From Azomonas agilis (GTDB lineage: Bacteria > Pseudomonadota > Gammaproteobacteria > Pseudomonadales > Pseudomonadaceae): a stretch of DNA of 64,000 bases. The notes beneath the pieces were generated by a model that did not search any database, was not told the DNA's origin, and saw nothing but the letters and a program-made list of their open reading frames with translations. The number at the start of each line of letters is the position of its first letter. Within the stretch, counting starts at the first letter, position 1. The DNA is taken from contig NZ_VLKG01000003.1 in the NCBI RefSeq assembly GCF_007830255.1, positions 124,001 through 188,000 on the forward strand, written 5' to 3'. Positions 46,993-56,811 of the stretch are shown in pieces. A program made the translations under genes and the position numbers.

Positions 46993-47829
46993 ATGATGTT
47001 AAAGGCACGACACACATGGGATGAGGCCGCTGTTCGCTGGATCCGCGAAACCACTCATAAAGCCGACCATGCCAAGGATCAGGCCAAACTGAATTGGTTG
47101 GCACAGCACCTATCTGGTCTTCACCTGGACGAAATCACCCGCGACCTGATTGACGACATAGCACAGATCAAACTCACCAGCTCAAAGCCTGCCACCGTCA
47201 ACCGTTACCTAGCCCTGATTCGCGCCATTCTTCATATGGCCCGCGATGAATGGGAATGGATTGCCCGCGCCCCTCGCGTCCGTATGCTGCACGAACCCCG
47301 CAAACGAGTGCGCTGGCTCACTCCTGACGAAGCATCCCGTCTCCTGCATGAGTTACCCCCTCATCTCGCTGCTATGGCTCGTTTTAGCCTGTCTACGGGC
47401 CTACGCCAGCGTAACGTCAGTTACCTGCGTTGGGATCAAGTCGATCTTGACCGGGGAATGGCTTGGATTCATGCGGACGAATTCAAGTCACGCAAGGCCA
47501 TCTCAGTGCCACTGAATGCCGTAGCACTGGACGTATTGAACCAACAGAAGGGAAAGCATTCAGAATGGGTATTCGTCTATCAGGGACACCCAGTAGACCG
47601 AACCAGCACAGTTGCTTGGAAAAGGGCTTTGGAGCGGGCAGGAATCAAAGACTTCAGATGGCATGACCTGCGCCATACTTGGGCATCGTGGCACGCCCAA
47701 GCAGGCACAACCCTACACGAACTAATGGAGCTAGGAGGCTGGTCGTGTATGGATATGGTTTTGCGCTATGCCCACCTTGCTGGTGAGCATTTGAAGAAAC
47801 CGGCGGCCAACATCGAAAAACTGTTGTAA
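46993..47829 (+). CDS. Prophage tyrosine integrase
   Basis: A 278-residue tyrosine recombinase. The N-terminal core-binding domain (1-95) has the segment ATVNRYLALIRAILHMARDEW. The catalytic domain has Arg in STGLRQRNVSYLRW, HDLRHTWASWH (HxxR), GGW and the nucleophile Tyr in VLRYAHLAGEHL. The gene ends 21 bp before attR, the usual place for an integrase. The start is ATGATG with CTGGAG upstream. It should recombine the 46-bp att core in tRNA-Phe. Confidence 0.94.
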   Translation: MMLKARHTWDEAAVRWIRETTHKADHAKDQAKLNWLAQHLSGLHLDEITRDLIDDIAQIKLTSSKPATVNRYLALIRAILHMARDEWEWIARAPRVRMLHEPRKRVRWLTPDEASRLLHELPPHLAAMARFSLSTGLRQRNVSYLRWDQVDLDRGMAWIHADEFKSRKAISVPLNAVALDVLNQQKGKHSEWVFVYQGHPVDRTSTVAWKRALERAGIKDFRWHDLRHTWASWHAQAGTTLHELMELGGWSCMDMVLRYAHLAGEHLKKPAANIEKLL

Positions 47830-47849
47830 ACGCCGACGGCGAGAAGGCT

Positions 47850-47895
47850 TGGTGCCCAGAGGCGGAATCGAACCACCGACACGGGGATTTTCAAT
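47850..47895. repeat. attR: 46-bp core in tRNA-Phe
   Basis: Identical to attL (40588-40633). It contains the tRNA 3' half from the anticodon loop to CCA, so integration leaves an intact tRNA at this end. Confidence 0.93.
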
Positions 47896-47925
47896 CCCCT
47901 GCTCTACCGACTGAGCTATCTGGGC
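47850..47925 (-). tRNA. tRNA-Phe (GAA)
   Basis: Minus-strand gene of 76 nt: acceptor GCCCAGA/TCTGGGC with encoded CCA, D-arm AGCTCAGTCGGTAGAGC, anticodon arm GGGGATTGAAAATCCCC with anticodon GAA, and T-arm GGTTCGATTCC. The prophage lies at its 3' side. Confidence 0.97.
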
Positions 47926-47936
47926 TATGGGCGCGC

Positions 47937-47965
47937 ATTAAACGGGTTTCGTCTTCGAGTGTCAA
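47937..47965 (-). promoter_or_regulatory. Sigma-70 promoter of tRNA-Phe
   Basis: On the minus strand TTGACA, 17 bp, TTTAAT. This is a near-consensus promoter ending 11 bp before the tRNA, with a GC-rich stretch (GCGCGCCC) after the -10 box as in stable-RNA promoters. Confidence 0.82.
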
Positions 47966-48060
47966 GTAACTTCTTTAAAAAATTCACAGGCTTGTGGAGA
48001 TACACCCCGATTAACTCCGTGGAATAATCAATCACCTATAGGCATTCGGATACCCCCATC

Positions 48061-48669
48061 GTGCCCTTTGACTCCATTATTGATGATCTGGTTAAACAAG
48101 GCTGGTCGTTACAACAAAACAGTCTCCCTGAATCTTTGATTCAGGAACTCATTACCGAGTCCTACCGCCGAGCAGCTCAGGGATTACTGACTCCTGCTGG
48201 AGTAGGGCGTGCTCAGGAGTTGACTGTACGCGATACTATTCGTGGCGATAGCATCCATTGGCTGGAACACGGACAAGCTACCTGTACAGATGCTTATCTT
48301 GAGCACATGGAAGCATTACGCGTGACCTTAAATCAGGCGTTTTTTTTGGGGTTGGAAGACTTTGAATGTCACATGGCACTTTATCCACCGGGGAGTTTTT
48401 ATAAGACCCATGTAGACCGATTCCGAGACGACGACAGCCGCACGGTCACTGCCGTGACCTATTTAAATTCGAATTGGACATCAGAAGATGGTGGCCTGAT
48501 GCGTTTGTATCTATCCGATGGAGCAGCACAAGACATTCCACCTCTGGCCGGGAATTTAGCCGTTTTTATGTCGGCGGATAGGCCCCACGAAGTGTTACCC
48601 ACTCAACGAGAACGCTTAGCCCTAACGGGCTGGTTTAAACGACGCTCCTGTAACCCATTGCCCTTGTAA
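48061..48669 (+). CDS. 2-oxoglutarate/Fe(II)-dependent oxygenase (prolyl-hydroxylase-like)
   Basis: A 202-residue enzyme starting at GTG. Iron ligands are H and D in KTHVDRF and the distal His in DRPHEVLP, with the 2OG-binding Arg in RERLALTGW. Similar small oxygenases in Pseudomonas-type genomes act on proteins such as EF-Tu or remain unassigned. It is the first host gene beyond tRNA-Phe, divergent from it. Confidence 0.85.
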   Translation: MPFDSIIDDLVKQGWSLQQNSLPESLIQELITESYRRAAQGLLTPAGVGRAQELTVRDTIRGDSIHWLEHGQATCTDAYLEHMEALRVTLNQAFFLGLEDFECHMALYPPGSFYKTHVDRFRDDDSRTVTAVTYLNSNWTSEDGGLMRLYLSDGAAQDIPPLAGNLAVFMSADRPHEVLPTQRERLALTGWFKRRSCNPLPL

Positions 48670-48756
48670 GGTTTTGATGCAGATTAAAAGCCCCATGCCG
48701 CTATCAGCCTAATCTAGGCTCTGACACTGTATAGGCTTTACAACAGGAGTACTTGA

Positions 48757-49137
48757 GTGAAAACCGCTCACGATCTGGTTACTGACGCCAAAGCGCAGAT
48801 TCATGAAATCAGTCCTGAAGAAGCAGTAAATAGTATTCAACAGGCTGATTTACTGCTGGATGTCCGGGAAGCCAGTGAATACCAAACAGGACACATTCCC
48901 ACTGCCATTAATATTCCACGCGGTTTGCTGGAGTTTAAATTAGAAAGTACGCCCGAGTTATCTAACCGAGCACTTAAGATCGTGCTGTACTGTAAAACCA
49001 GTGGCCGGGCGGCTTTATCGGCGTTGACGCTCAAGCACATGGGCTATCAACAGGTGCAGTCCATTGCCGGTGGTTTCGATGCGTGGATTGCAGCGGGAAA
49101 ACCTCAGTCTGGCCCGGATTTTCCCCATTTTGAATAA
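48757..49137 (+). CDS. Rhodanese-domain protein
   Basis: A 126-residue single-domain rhodanese. It has LLDVREASEYQTGHIPTAINIPRG and the active-site loop YCKTSGRAALSA with the catalytic Cys. It would carry persulphide sulphur; the physiological acceptor is unknown. It starts with GTG, has ACAGGAG upstream and no signal peptide. Confidence 0.9.
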   Translation: MKTAHDLVTDAKAQIHEISPEEAVNSIQQADLLLDVREASEYQTGHIPTAINIPRGLLEFKLESTPELSNRALKIVLYCKTSGRAALSALTLKHMGYQQVQSIAGGFDAWIAAGKPQSGPDFPHFE

Positions 49138-49161
49138 CCCTATCTCTGCGAGGTATCTGTT

Positions 49162-49587
49162 GTGAAACCCGTATTATTGAGGCTGTCTTTACTGCTACTA
49201 CTGATGAGCTGTGGATCGGCCTTTGCGCAAAATCTGTACGTCAATCTACAGGGCATAAAAAACGATACCGGTAAGATTCGAGTGGGACTTTACAGCAATA
49301 AAGAGAAGTTTCGTAAAGAAGCTTATGCCTTAAAAGTCATCGAAGTGCCTGCCAAAGCGGGCACAGTACAGGTTGAGTTTACGGACTTACAGCCAGGTTG
49401 GTACGCCATCATGGCCTACCACGATGAGGATGCAAATGGCCGTTTGAATCTGCTCTTGGGTATGTATCCTACCGAAGGATACGGTCTATCTAACAATCCC
49501 AGTGTGTTTGGCCCACCCACCTTTGAAGACAGCGCCTTTAAGATGGAGGATCAAAACCTGAGCATCAATATTGAGACGCGCTATTGA
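49162..49587 (+). CDS. DUF2141 secreted protein
   Basis: A 141-residue protein with a signal peptide (1-22, cleavage AFA-Q). The mature chain is a beta-sandwich-like DUF2141 domain with GKIRVGLYSNKEKF, WYAIMAYHDEDANGRLNLLLG and PPTFEDSAFKM. Function unknown. It starts with GTG 24 bp after the rhodanese gene. Confidence 0.85.
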   Translation: MKPVLLRLSLLLLLMSCGSAFAQNLYVNLQGIKNDTGKIRVGLYSNKEKFRKEAYALKVIEVPAKAGTVQVEFTDLQPGWYAIMAYHDEDANGRLNLLLGMYPTEGYGLSNNPSVFGPPTFEDSAFKMEDQNLSINIETRY

Positions 49588-49602
49588 TGCCGGCTTTAGG
49601 GC

Positions 49603-49875
49603 TTAGGGTGTTTCCGGTGGTAGCTCAGGGAGCTGGCGTAATAGCTGTTCGTAGCGCTGAACATCAAAGCCGCGCTCCTCGTGCAGTAGGCTGCATATTT
49701 CGTGGCCTAGAACCAAGGCCATCAGCTCCAGAATTTCTGTACGCTCGTAGCCGACCAGACTCAGTTTATTGAATACGGCTTGAGTACAGGCTGGCTCGCC
49801 ACTGGCCAATTGGTTTTCGATGGCTTCGATCAGTCGATCCTTGGCGAAGAGTTCGTCTTCTTCGTGTTCATGCAT
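49603..49875 (-). CDS. Conserved hypothetical protein (90 residues)
   Basis: A small acidic helical protein, starting MHEHEEDELFAKDRLIEAIENQL (residues 1-23) with no recognisable domain. It lies 51 bp after argH on the same strand, as a small unnamed gene does in several Pseudomonas-type genomes. It converges on the DUF2141 gene. Confidence 0.6.
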   Translation of the reverse strand: MHEHEEDELFAKDRLIEAIENQLASGEPACTQAVFNKLSLVGYERTEILELMALVLGHEICSLLHEERGFDVQRYEQLLRQLPELPPETP

Positions 49876-49926
49876 ACAAAATGCTCCGAAAAACCGAAGC
49901 GCAAGGCTTCGGTTTGGGCTGATGAT

Positions 49927-51321
<1,395 letters not shown>

Positions 51322-51515
51322 GTAATGGGCTCACTTGAGATCATTCGGGTATAAATGCTTGAAATGATAACAGGCAGGCCGATTGCTGGTGCTGAATAAA
51401 CCAAGAAAGTCGCAAAACCGCGAAAAATCCCACGAAATACTGAATTAAGGATTGCAGCAGTATCCGTGCCCCTAGACTATGCTTGTTAAGCAAGGCAACA
51501 ACAGGAATCCCGGTT

Positions 51516-52235
51516 ATGAATGTCCTGATTGTCGATAGTAATCCTGAAATTCGCACCCAGTTACATCACTTGGCCAACCAGCTACAGGATGTCTGCGTGT
51601 TGGATAGTCCTGTAGTACCCCAGCCTCAAACTCGGGTGCCTGATGTGTTGTTGTTGGCTACTACGCCCATCACCCGCGAACAAATACAGTCGATTCAGTG
51701 CTGGAACAGTGCAGATCAACTGCCGGGGCTGGTGCTTTTAGTCGATCCTCATGTGGCTCCGGGGCTTAATCAAGCACAGAGCCCTGCGGCCATTTTGCAG
51801 CCACCGCTTACCTTGGATAATTTGCAACAGGCCTTGCAGCAGGCTAAGCCGCTTAGTTGCTCGGATCTATCTTCCCTCAGCCACCAATTTCCGCGCAGTC
51901 ACCTCAGTGCGCGTACCCGGCGTGGTATTGAGCGAGTGCCTCTGGATCAGGTGTTGTACTTTATGGCCGATCACAAGTACGTCACCTTGCACCATGAACA
52001 GGGTGAGTTGTTGCTGGATGAGTCGCTTAAAGCTTTAGAGACAGAGTTTGGTGACCGATTAGTGCGGATTCATCGCAATACTCTGGTGCTGCGTAGCCGT
52101 ATGGAGCGCTTGCAGCGTACCGCTCAGGGGGATATTCGTCTGTACCTAACGGGGCTTAAGGATCAGGGGCTGACCGTCAGTCGCCGACAGTTGTCCAGCA
52201 TTCGCCGTTTGCTACCTGATGCCAGTGCCCGTTGA
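51516..52235 (+). CDS. AlgR-like LytTR regulator with a degenerate receiver
   Basis: A 239-residue protein. The C-terminal LytTR DNA-binding domain (about 130-235) has SHLSARTRRGIERVPL, FMADHKYVTLHHEQGELLLDE and VRIHRNTLVLRSRMERLQR, close to AlgR. The N-terminal receiver begins MNVLIVDSNPEIR but has lost its phosphorylation set: the acceptor Asp position reads PDVLLLATTPI (Ala instead of Asp), the acidic pair is DS, and no Lys is found at the expected site. No sensor-kinase gene (algZ/fimS) stands beside it. It should act without phosphorylation. The start at 51516 is chosen. Confidence 0.85.
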   Translation: MNVLIVDSNPEIRTQLHHLANQLQDVCVLDSPVVPQPQTRVPDVLLLATTPITREQIQSIQCWNSADQLPGLVLLVDPHVAPGLNQAQSPAAILQPPLTLDNLQQALQQAKPLSCSDLSSLSHQFPRSHLSARTRRGIERVPLDQVLYFMADHKYVTLHHEQGELLLDESLKALETEFGDRLVRIHRNTLVLRSRMERLQRTAQGDIRLYLTGLKDQGLTVSRRQLSSIRRLLPDASAR

Positions 52236-52549
52236 AGCTTTGATTCAGAGGCTACCTCTGCTTAGGGTTAGGAATGCTCCCATAGGTGTTAACAATCTTG
52301 CTGAGAAACACCGCAACCGACCAACTCAATGGCATAATGCCACGCACGCAATACCCTTTGTGTGCTCTATAGGGTCAATCAATGAAACCAATGAAGTTGA
52401 CCCCTCTCATTCAGGCAGTATGAATTCTGAATTGAATTATGGCCCACAACTCCATATCCCGAACACAGCAAGAAGACAAGGAGGACGCGAGACCAGGGTC
52501 ATCTTGCATCCCTCTCCAGCGCAAACTGGAGTATCTCGTTGAATCAAAC

Positions 52550-53029
52550 ATGAGTAGATTGGATCGATACGATTTAAACATTTTGGCAGCCTTACAAAAG
52601 GATGCCCGTTTATCCAACCAAGAATTGGCGGAGCATATTGGGTTATCTCCCTCGCCCTGTTCCAGACGTGTGAAGCAATTAGAAGACGACGGTTATATTT
52701 TGAGCCAAGTTGCTTTGCTAGACCGCAAAGCACTGGGGTTAAGCCTGACCGCCACGGTTTTAGTGGGCATGGATCGGCATACCCCTGAGCGTTTTGAACA
52801 CTTTGAACAGGTGATCAGTCAGCATCCTCAGGTATTGGAGTGCAGTCTAATTACTGGCATGGATGCAGATTACCAACTCAAGGTGGTGGTGCCCGATATG
52901 GATCATTATCAGCAGTTTTTATTGGGAGTATTGACCCGCATTGATGGGGTATCCAGCGTACGCTCCAGTTTTGTGCTACGGCAGGTGCTTTCCAGTACCG
53001 CCTTACCCCTCAACCATCTGTACGATTGA
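52550..53029 (+). CDS. Lrp/AsnC-family regulator
   Basis: A 159-residue protein. The N-terminal HTH has LDRYDLNILAALQKDARLSNQELAEHIGLSPSPCSRRVKQLEDDGYI (residues 4-50); the C-terminal RAM domain (about 65-150) ends VSSVRSSFVLRQVL. It probably responds to an amino acid. The start at 52550 matches the family; the frame upstream is open for 37 codons without similarity. The 314-bp gap before it shows no gene or clear site. Confidence 0.9.
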   Translation: MSRLDRYDLNILAALQKDARLSNQELAEHIGLSPSPCSRRVKQLEDDGYILSQVALLDRKALGLSLTATVLVGMDRHTPERFEHFEQVISQHPQVLECSLITGMDADYQLKVVVPDMDHYQQFLLGVLTRIDGVSSVRSSFVLRQVLSSTALPLNHLYD

Positions 53030-53067
53030 CATCCTCCCCGCCCTAAATGAACTGATTCGGTGGGTTC

Positions 53068-54126
53068 TTAGGGTTTGGCTTCTTGGAGCAAGCGCTCCAA
53101 GGTAGAGGTGCGTTCGGCAGGCGCGAGTTTACCTAAGCGAGCGACCGCCGCATGAAAAGCCGGCCAATCCCCGTGGACCTGTTGAAATAGCTGAGCAAAT
53201 GCAGGCACCCATTGATCATATAAGCCAAAAGGTAATAAAGCAGCGTTGTTTAAAGGTTGTTTAAACCATTGATCGAAGTAGCCCCGTCCACCCCATTCTT
53301 GTTCCTTCAAACGTCGGTGGGTTTGGCGCAGTCGGGTGAATTCCGCTTGCTTGCGCGTGCGCATGTCTTCTTCAGGGAGTGCGGTAGCGTATAGGACGCG
53401 TAAGCGTTCGCGGGTAGCCAGAATTTCTTCTACCATTTGTCTATAGGCTTTAACTCGATCCGTTTGTAATGGAGGTAGTCCTTGATAGGCCCGCCACTGC
53501 CGTTGGCCTTCACGTTCTACAAAGCTGGCATAGGATTCGTTAAAGGCTGTGTCGCCTTGCACATACAGCATTTGGTGCGTCAGTTCGTGGAAAATCAATG
53601 CCGCTAGCTGATCATCGTTGCGCCTGAGCATGGTGTTGATCAGGGGATCGGAAAACCAGCCCAGTGTGGAGTAGGCATCAACACCTGCCACCAGTGTATC
53701 CATATGCTGGGCTTTAAGTTCTGTGGCCTTATTGTGCGCGTCTTGTTCTTTAAAGTAACCGCGATAGGCCACACAGCCTGTAATCGGGAAGCAATGTTTG
53801 ATGGGGTCTACTGAAAACTCAGGGGTAGCAAATACGTTCCAAACCACATAGTTCCGTTGTAGGTCGGCGTATTCGCGGTAACTATTGTTGTTAGGAAGCC
53901 CTAGGTGGGTGCTGGCAAAGTCTCGCGCTTCCAGCACCTTGGCTAAACGAGCCTGTAACTGAGGGTCTTGGTTTGGGTCTTCTAAGATGGCTGAAATGGG
54001 TTTATGGGCACTGAATAGAGCCAGTTGCCCTACGATCAACTGACCGTAATAGCCCACACAGCCGCTCAGTAGCACACAGGACGAAATTAAGATCACAAGC
54101 ATAGAGGTGTGTGCAGTAAGGGTCAC
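53068..54126 (-). CDS. Predicted aminopeptidase lipoprotein (zinc metalloprotease)
   Basis: A 352-residue lipoprotein with the lipobox LLSGC near residues 19-23. It has the zinc motif HELTHQ and a glutamate in FNESYASFVEREG, typical of the predicted aminopeptidase family (PF10023). It should sit at the periplasmic face. The start is GTG at 54126; ATG at 54102 is also possible and keeps the signal peptide. It converges on the lrp-like gene. Confidence 0.85.
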   Translation of the reverse strand: MTLTAHTSMLVILISSCVLLSGCVGYYGQLIVGQLALFSAHKPISAILEDPNQDPQLQARLAKVLEARDFASTHLGLPNNNSYREYADLQRNYVVWNVFATPEFSVDPIKHCFPITGCVAYRGYFKEQDAHNKATELKAQHMDTLVAGVDAYSTLGWFSDPLINTMLRRNDDQLAALIFHELTHQMLYVQGDTAFNESYASFVEREGQRQWRAYQGLPPLQTDRVKAYRQMVEEILATRERLRVLYATALPEEDMRTRKQAEFTRLRQTHRRLKEQEWGGRGYFDQWFKQPLNNAALLPFGLYDQWVPAFAQLFQQVHGDWPAFHAAVARLGKLAPAERTSTLERLLQEAKP

Positions 54127-54407
54127 AAAGTCAGCCTATACCCATCAAAAGAAGGGAGTAGATCAAAAATCAGAATGATGGCTAAGCCTACACTGGATAA
54201 ATGGGATGTCCATTAATGGGTTTTATAAATGACAGAGATGGATAACTCATGTGTGGTCGGACAAATTGCCACGACCATTTATCCAGTAAGAACGACGAAT
54301 ATGGGTTCTAAATAATAATCAGTTGTACTACTATACCAACCCATTACCGAATCTATACATATCCCTTACTTACTGGGTTCTTCTACGCGCATAGAGGCTT
54401 AACCTGT

Positions 54408-55418
54408 ATGAATACGACAGACGTTGATAACCAAGGTCGCTCGGCTTCCCTCGTAGCTAAAAACGCCGCTAAAGTGCTGGCCGTTGTCACTACATTAAGT
54501 CTGCTAGCTCCTTTGAACGCATTGGCACAAAATGCCGCTGCTCCCACTCAGTCGACAGCCGTCAGTGCTACGCCAGCTCCGGCAACAGCTAACCCTGCTG
54601 CTACAACGGCTCCTACGGCTCCCGGTGCAGCCGCTGATGAAACCCTGCCTGAAGAAGATGTAGTGGCTGAAGAAGGTGCAGGCTTAGCAGGACATGACCT
54701 GTCTCCTTGGGGCATGTACCAAGCGGCTGATATTGTGGTTAAAGGAGTCATGATCACCCTGCTGTTGGCTTCGGTCGCTACTTGGACTATCTGGTTGGCT
54801 AAAACCATCGAGTTAAGCCGCGCTAGACGTCGCCTGCGCCGCGAGTTGTCAGACCTCAGAGGGGCTCGCTCGCTGAATCAAGCTGCTGAGCAAGCTACTG
54901 AAAAGCACAGCTTTACCGCCGTACTGATTGAGGATGCTCAAGAGGAGCTGCGCCTTTCTAATCATCTAATCCGCGAAGAGAAAGAAGGCATCAAAGAGCG
55001 TGTATGTTTCCGTCTGGATCGCCTTGTCGCTGCTTGTGGCCGTGAAATGAACAAAGGTACCGGCGTGCTGGCTACCATTGGTTCTGTGGCTCCCTTCGTT
55101 GGTCTGTTCGGTACCGTTTGGGGAATCATGAACAGCTTCATCGGGATTGCTAAATCTCAAAACACCAACCTTGCCGTTGTGGCTCCCGGTATTGCGGAAG
55201 CTCTATTAGCTACCGCGATTGGTCTGGTAGCAGCGATTCCTGCGGTTATTATTTACAACGTCTTCTCACGCTCCATCGGCACTTATAAAGCTGAAGTATC
55301 AGATGCTTCCGCTCAAGTCCTGTTGTTAGTTAGCCGTGATTTGGATACTGCACAGCTTTCTGGTGGTGATAACCGCACAGGATCAGCGGCTATGCCCCAT
55401 GTCCTCAAAGTGAAGTAA
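54408..55418 (+). CDS. exbB: ExbB-type proton channel subunit with secreted N-terminal extension
   Basis: A 336-residue TonB-system motor protein. An N-terminal signal-like segment (about 22-42, ending ALAQN) and an Ala/Pro/Thr-rich periplasmic linker (about 43-95) precede the MotA/TolQ/ExbB core. Membrane helices lie at about 108-130, 220-245 and 265-290, with GTGVLATIGSVAPFVGLFGTVWGIMNSF as the signature. It is the long form known from Pseudomonas ExbB. The operon continues with exbD and tonB. The 281-bp region upstream shows no clear Fur site. Confidence 0.93.
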   Translation: MNTTDVDNQGRSASLVAKNAAKVLAVVTTLSLLAPLNALAQNAAAPTQSTAVSATPAPATANPAATTAPTAPGAAADETLPEEDVVAEEGAGLAGHDLSPWGMYQAADIVVKGVMITLLLASVATWTIWLAKTIELSRARRRLRRELSDLRGARSLNQAAEQATEKHSFTAVLIEDAQEELRLSNHLIREEKEGIKERVCFRLDRLVAACGREMNKGTGVLATIGSVAPFVGLFGTVWGIMNSFIGIAKSQNTNLAVVAPGIAEALLATAIGLVAAIPAVIIYNVFSRSIGTYKAEVSDASAQVLLLVSRDLDTAQLSGGDNRTGSAAMPHVLKVK

Positions 55419-55433
55419 GCAGGTCAAGCAAAC

Positions 55434-55859
55434 ATGGGCATGAATTTAAAAGAAGGTGGTAGTGACGACCTAACAGAGTCTCACGATATCAACGTTACCC
55501 CCTTCATTGACGTTATGTTGGTGCTGCTGATCATCTTCATGGTGGCAGCGCCTCTATCAACAGTTGACGTTAAGTTGAATTTGCCCGCTTCAACGGCTAA
55601 GCCAGAGAAGCGGCCTGATAAACCTCTGTACTTGAGCATCAAGGAAGACAAAAGCCTATATCTGGGTAATGAAGCAGTGGATTTGGCTGACCTAGGTACT
55701 GAACTGGACAGTCTGACTCAATCGAATAAGGAAACCGTAGTCTTTGTTCGCGGTGATAAAGAGGTTGAGTATGGCCGTTTGATGGAAGTAGTGGACGGCT
55801 TGCGTGAGGCGGGTTATCTGAAGATCGGCTTAGTTGGACTTGAGACACTCGGAAAGTAG
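55434..55859 (+). CDS. exbD: ExbD
   Basis: A 141-residue partner of ExbB. One membrane helix (about 25-45) follows INVTPFIDVMLVLLIIFMVAAPL, whose Asp carries the proton. The periplasmic domain is typical. It begins 15 bp after exbB and ends one base before tonB (TAGCATG). Confidence 0.95.
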   Translation: MGMNLKEGGSDDLTESHDINVTPFIDVMLVLLIIFMVAAPLSTVDVKLNLPASTAKPEKRPDKPLYLSIKEDKSLYLGNEAVDLADLGTELDSLTQSNKETVVFVRGDKEVEYGRLMEVVDGLREAGYLKIGLVGLETLGK

Positions 55860-55860
55860 C

Positions 55861-56700
55861 ATGAACAATATCCGTAAGTGGCCATTGTGGAGCTTCAGCT
55901 TGTTGGTAGTGCTGGGCTTACACATCGGTGTGGCACTCTGGGCATTGTTCTGGCGTGTCAAGCCACCGCCCTTGATTCTACCGCCAGCGGCTCCGGTGAT
56001 GCTGGCTCAGTTAGAGCCTTTGCCTCCGCCCCCACCACCGCCGCCGCCTCCAATTCCGACCCCCAAGGTTGAGGCGGAATCTGAACCCATGCCTAAATTG
56101 GCTGAGGCTCCTAAGCCCGCTTTAGCGGTAGCTAAACCTAAACCTAAGCCTGAACCCAAAAAGGTTGTTGAAAAGAAACCTGAGAAAAAAGTCGAGCCGC
56201 CTAAGAAGCAACAACCGACTCCACCTAAGCCGGTTGAAGAAACAGTAGCTAAGAATCCACCGCCTGCGGACGCTACGAAGTTCTCAAACTCAGACTCTAC
56301 CAGTACCTCCAATGCACAGAGCACGGCGCGCTCAACAGGTCAAGGTGGAGGAGCAGGATCTCCTCGGGCTGGCAGTTCTGTAGGCAGTGCAGAGGCTAAG
56401 GCTTCTTGGCAGGGTTTGCTGTTGGGACATTTATCCCGTTACAAACGCTACCCTGAGGCGGCTAAACGTATTGAGCGTCCGGGGGCTAAGAAAATTAACC
56501 GTCTGCGGTTCGTGATTGATGCCTCGGGCTATGTGCTGTCTTATGAACTGGTGGGGTATTCTGGGAACGATCTGCTGGATCAGGCCACTTTGGATATGAT
56601 CAAACGAGCACAACCCCTACCACCACCGCCGCCAGAGCTGCTTAATAACGGCACTTTGGAAATCATAGCCCCCTTAGTGTACGAGCTGAAGCGCGACTGA
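55861..56700 (+). CDS. tonB: TonB energy transducer
   Basis: A 279-residue protein. One N-terminal membrane helix (about 10-30) with the SLLVVLGLHIGVALW pattern is followed by a Pro-rich spacer with a run of more than ten prolines, Lys-Pro/Glu-Pro repeats (about 75-130), a Gly/Ser-rich link, and the C-terminal TonB domain (about 185-279) with YKRYPEAAKR and QATLDMIKRAQPLPPPP. It drives siderophore, haem or other receptors. It is third in exbB-exbD-tonB. Confidence 0.93.
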   Translation: MNNIRKWPLWSFSLLVVLGLHIGVALWALFWRVKPPPLILPPAAPVMLAQLEPLPPPPPPPPPPIPTPKVEAESEPMPKLAEAPKPALAVAKPKPKPEPKKVVEKKPEKKVEPPKKQQPTPPKPVEETVAKNPPPADATKFSNSDSTSTSNAQSTARSTGQGGGAGSPRAGSSVGSAEAKASWQGLLLGHLSRYKRYPEAAKRIERPGAKKINRLRFVIDASGYVLSYELVGYSGNDLLDQATLDMIKRAQPLPPPPPELLNNGTLEIIAPLVYELKRD

Positions 56701-56811
56701 TTGATCGAGCGAAGGAAAGACCACCAGTAGATGGGCGCAAAGTGCATCTGCTGGTTGGTTCTTAAGGCAGCTAACCGTTATGCTTGGCGGCAAGACATAC
56801 GGAATATGCCC

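Larger units (their letters stand above)
40588..47895 (+). mobile_element. Inovirus (filamentous phage) prophage integrated in tRNA-Phe
   Basis: About 7.3 kb between two 46-bp repeats. The order is repressor (minus), replication protein, ssDNA-binding protein, three very small membrane proteins, major coat, adsorption-type minor coat, DUF2523-type minor coat, Zot/pI assembly ATPase, a small tail-anchored protein, antitoxin-toxin and tyrosine integrase. This is the core order of filamentous phages, with Pf-type features: own integrase, tRNA target and a toxin-antitoxin pair. The coat-gene part is more AT-rich than the host DNA. All core genes are intact, so the prophage may be able to form particles; no secretin gene is seen, so it would use a host secretin. 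Confidence 0.92.

Noticed and set aside
46784-46996. A 70-codon frame between toxin and integrase
   Set aside because: It starts at a weak codon, runs through a GC-rich hairpin and has low-complexity sequence; it does not look like an excisionase.
54310-54330. A Fur site before exbB (AAATAATAATCAGTTGT)
   Set aside because: Only about 11 of 19 consensus bases match, too few in an AT-rich stretch.
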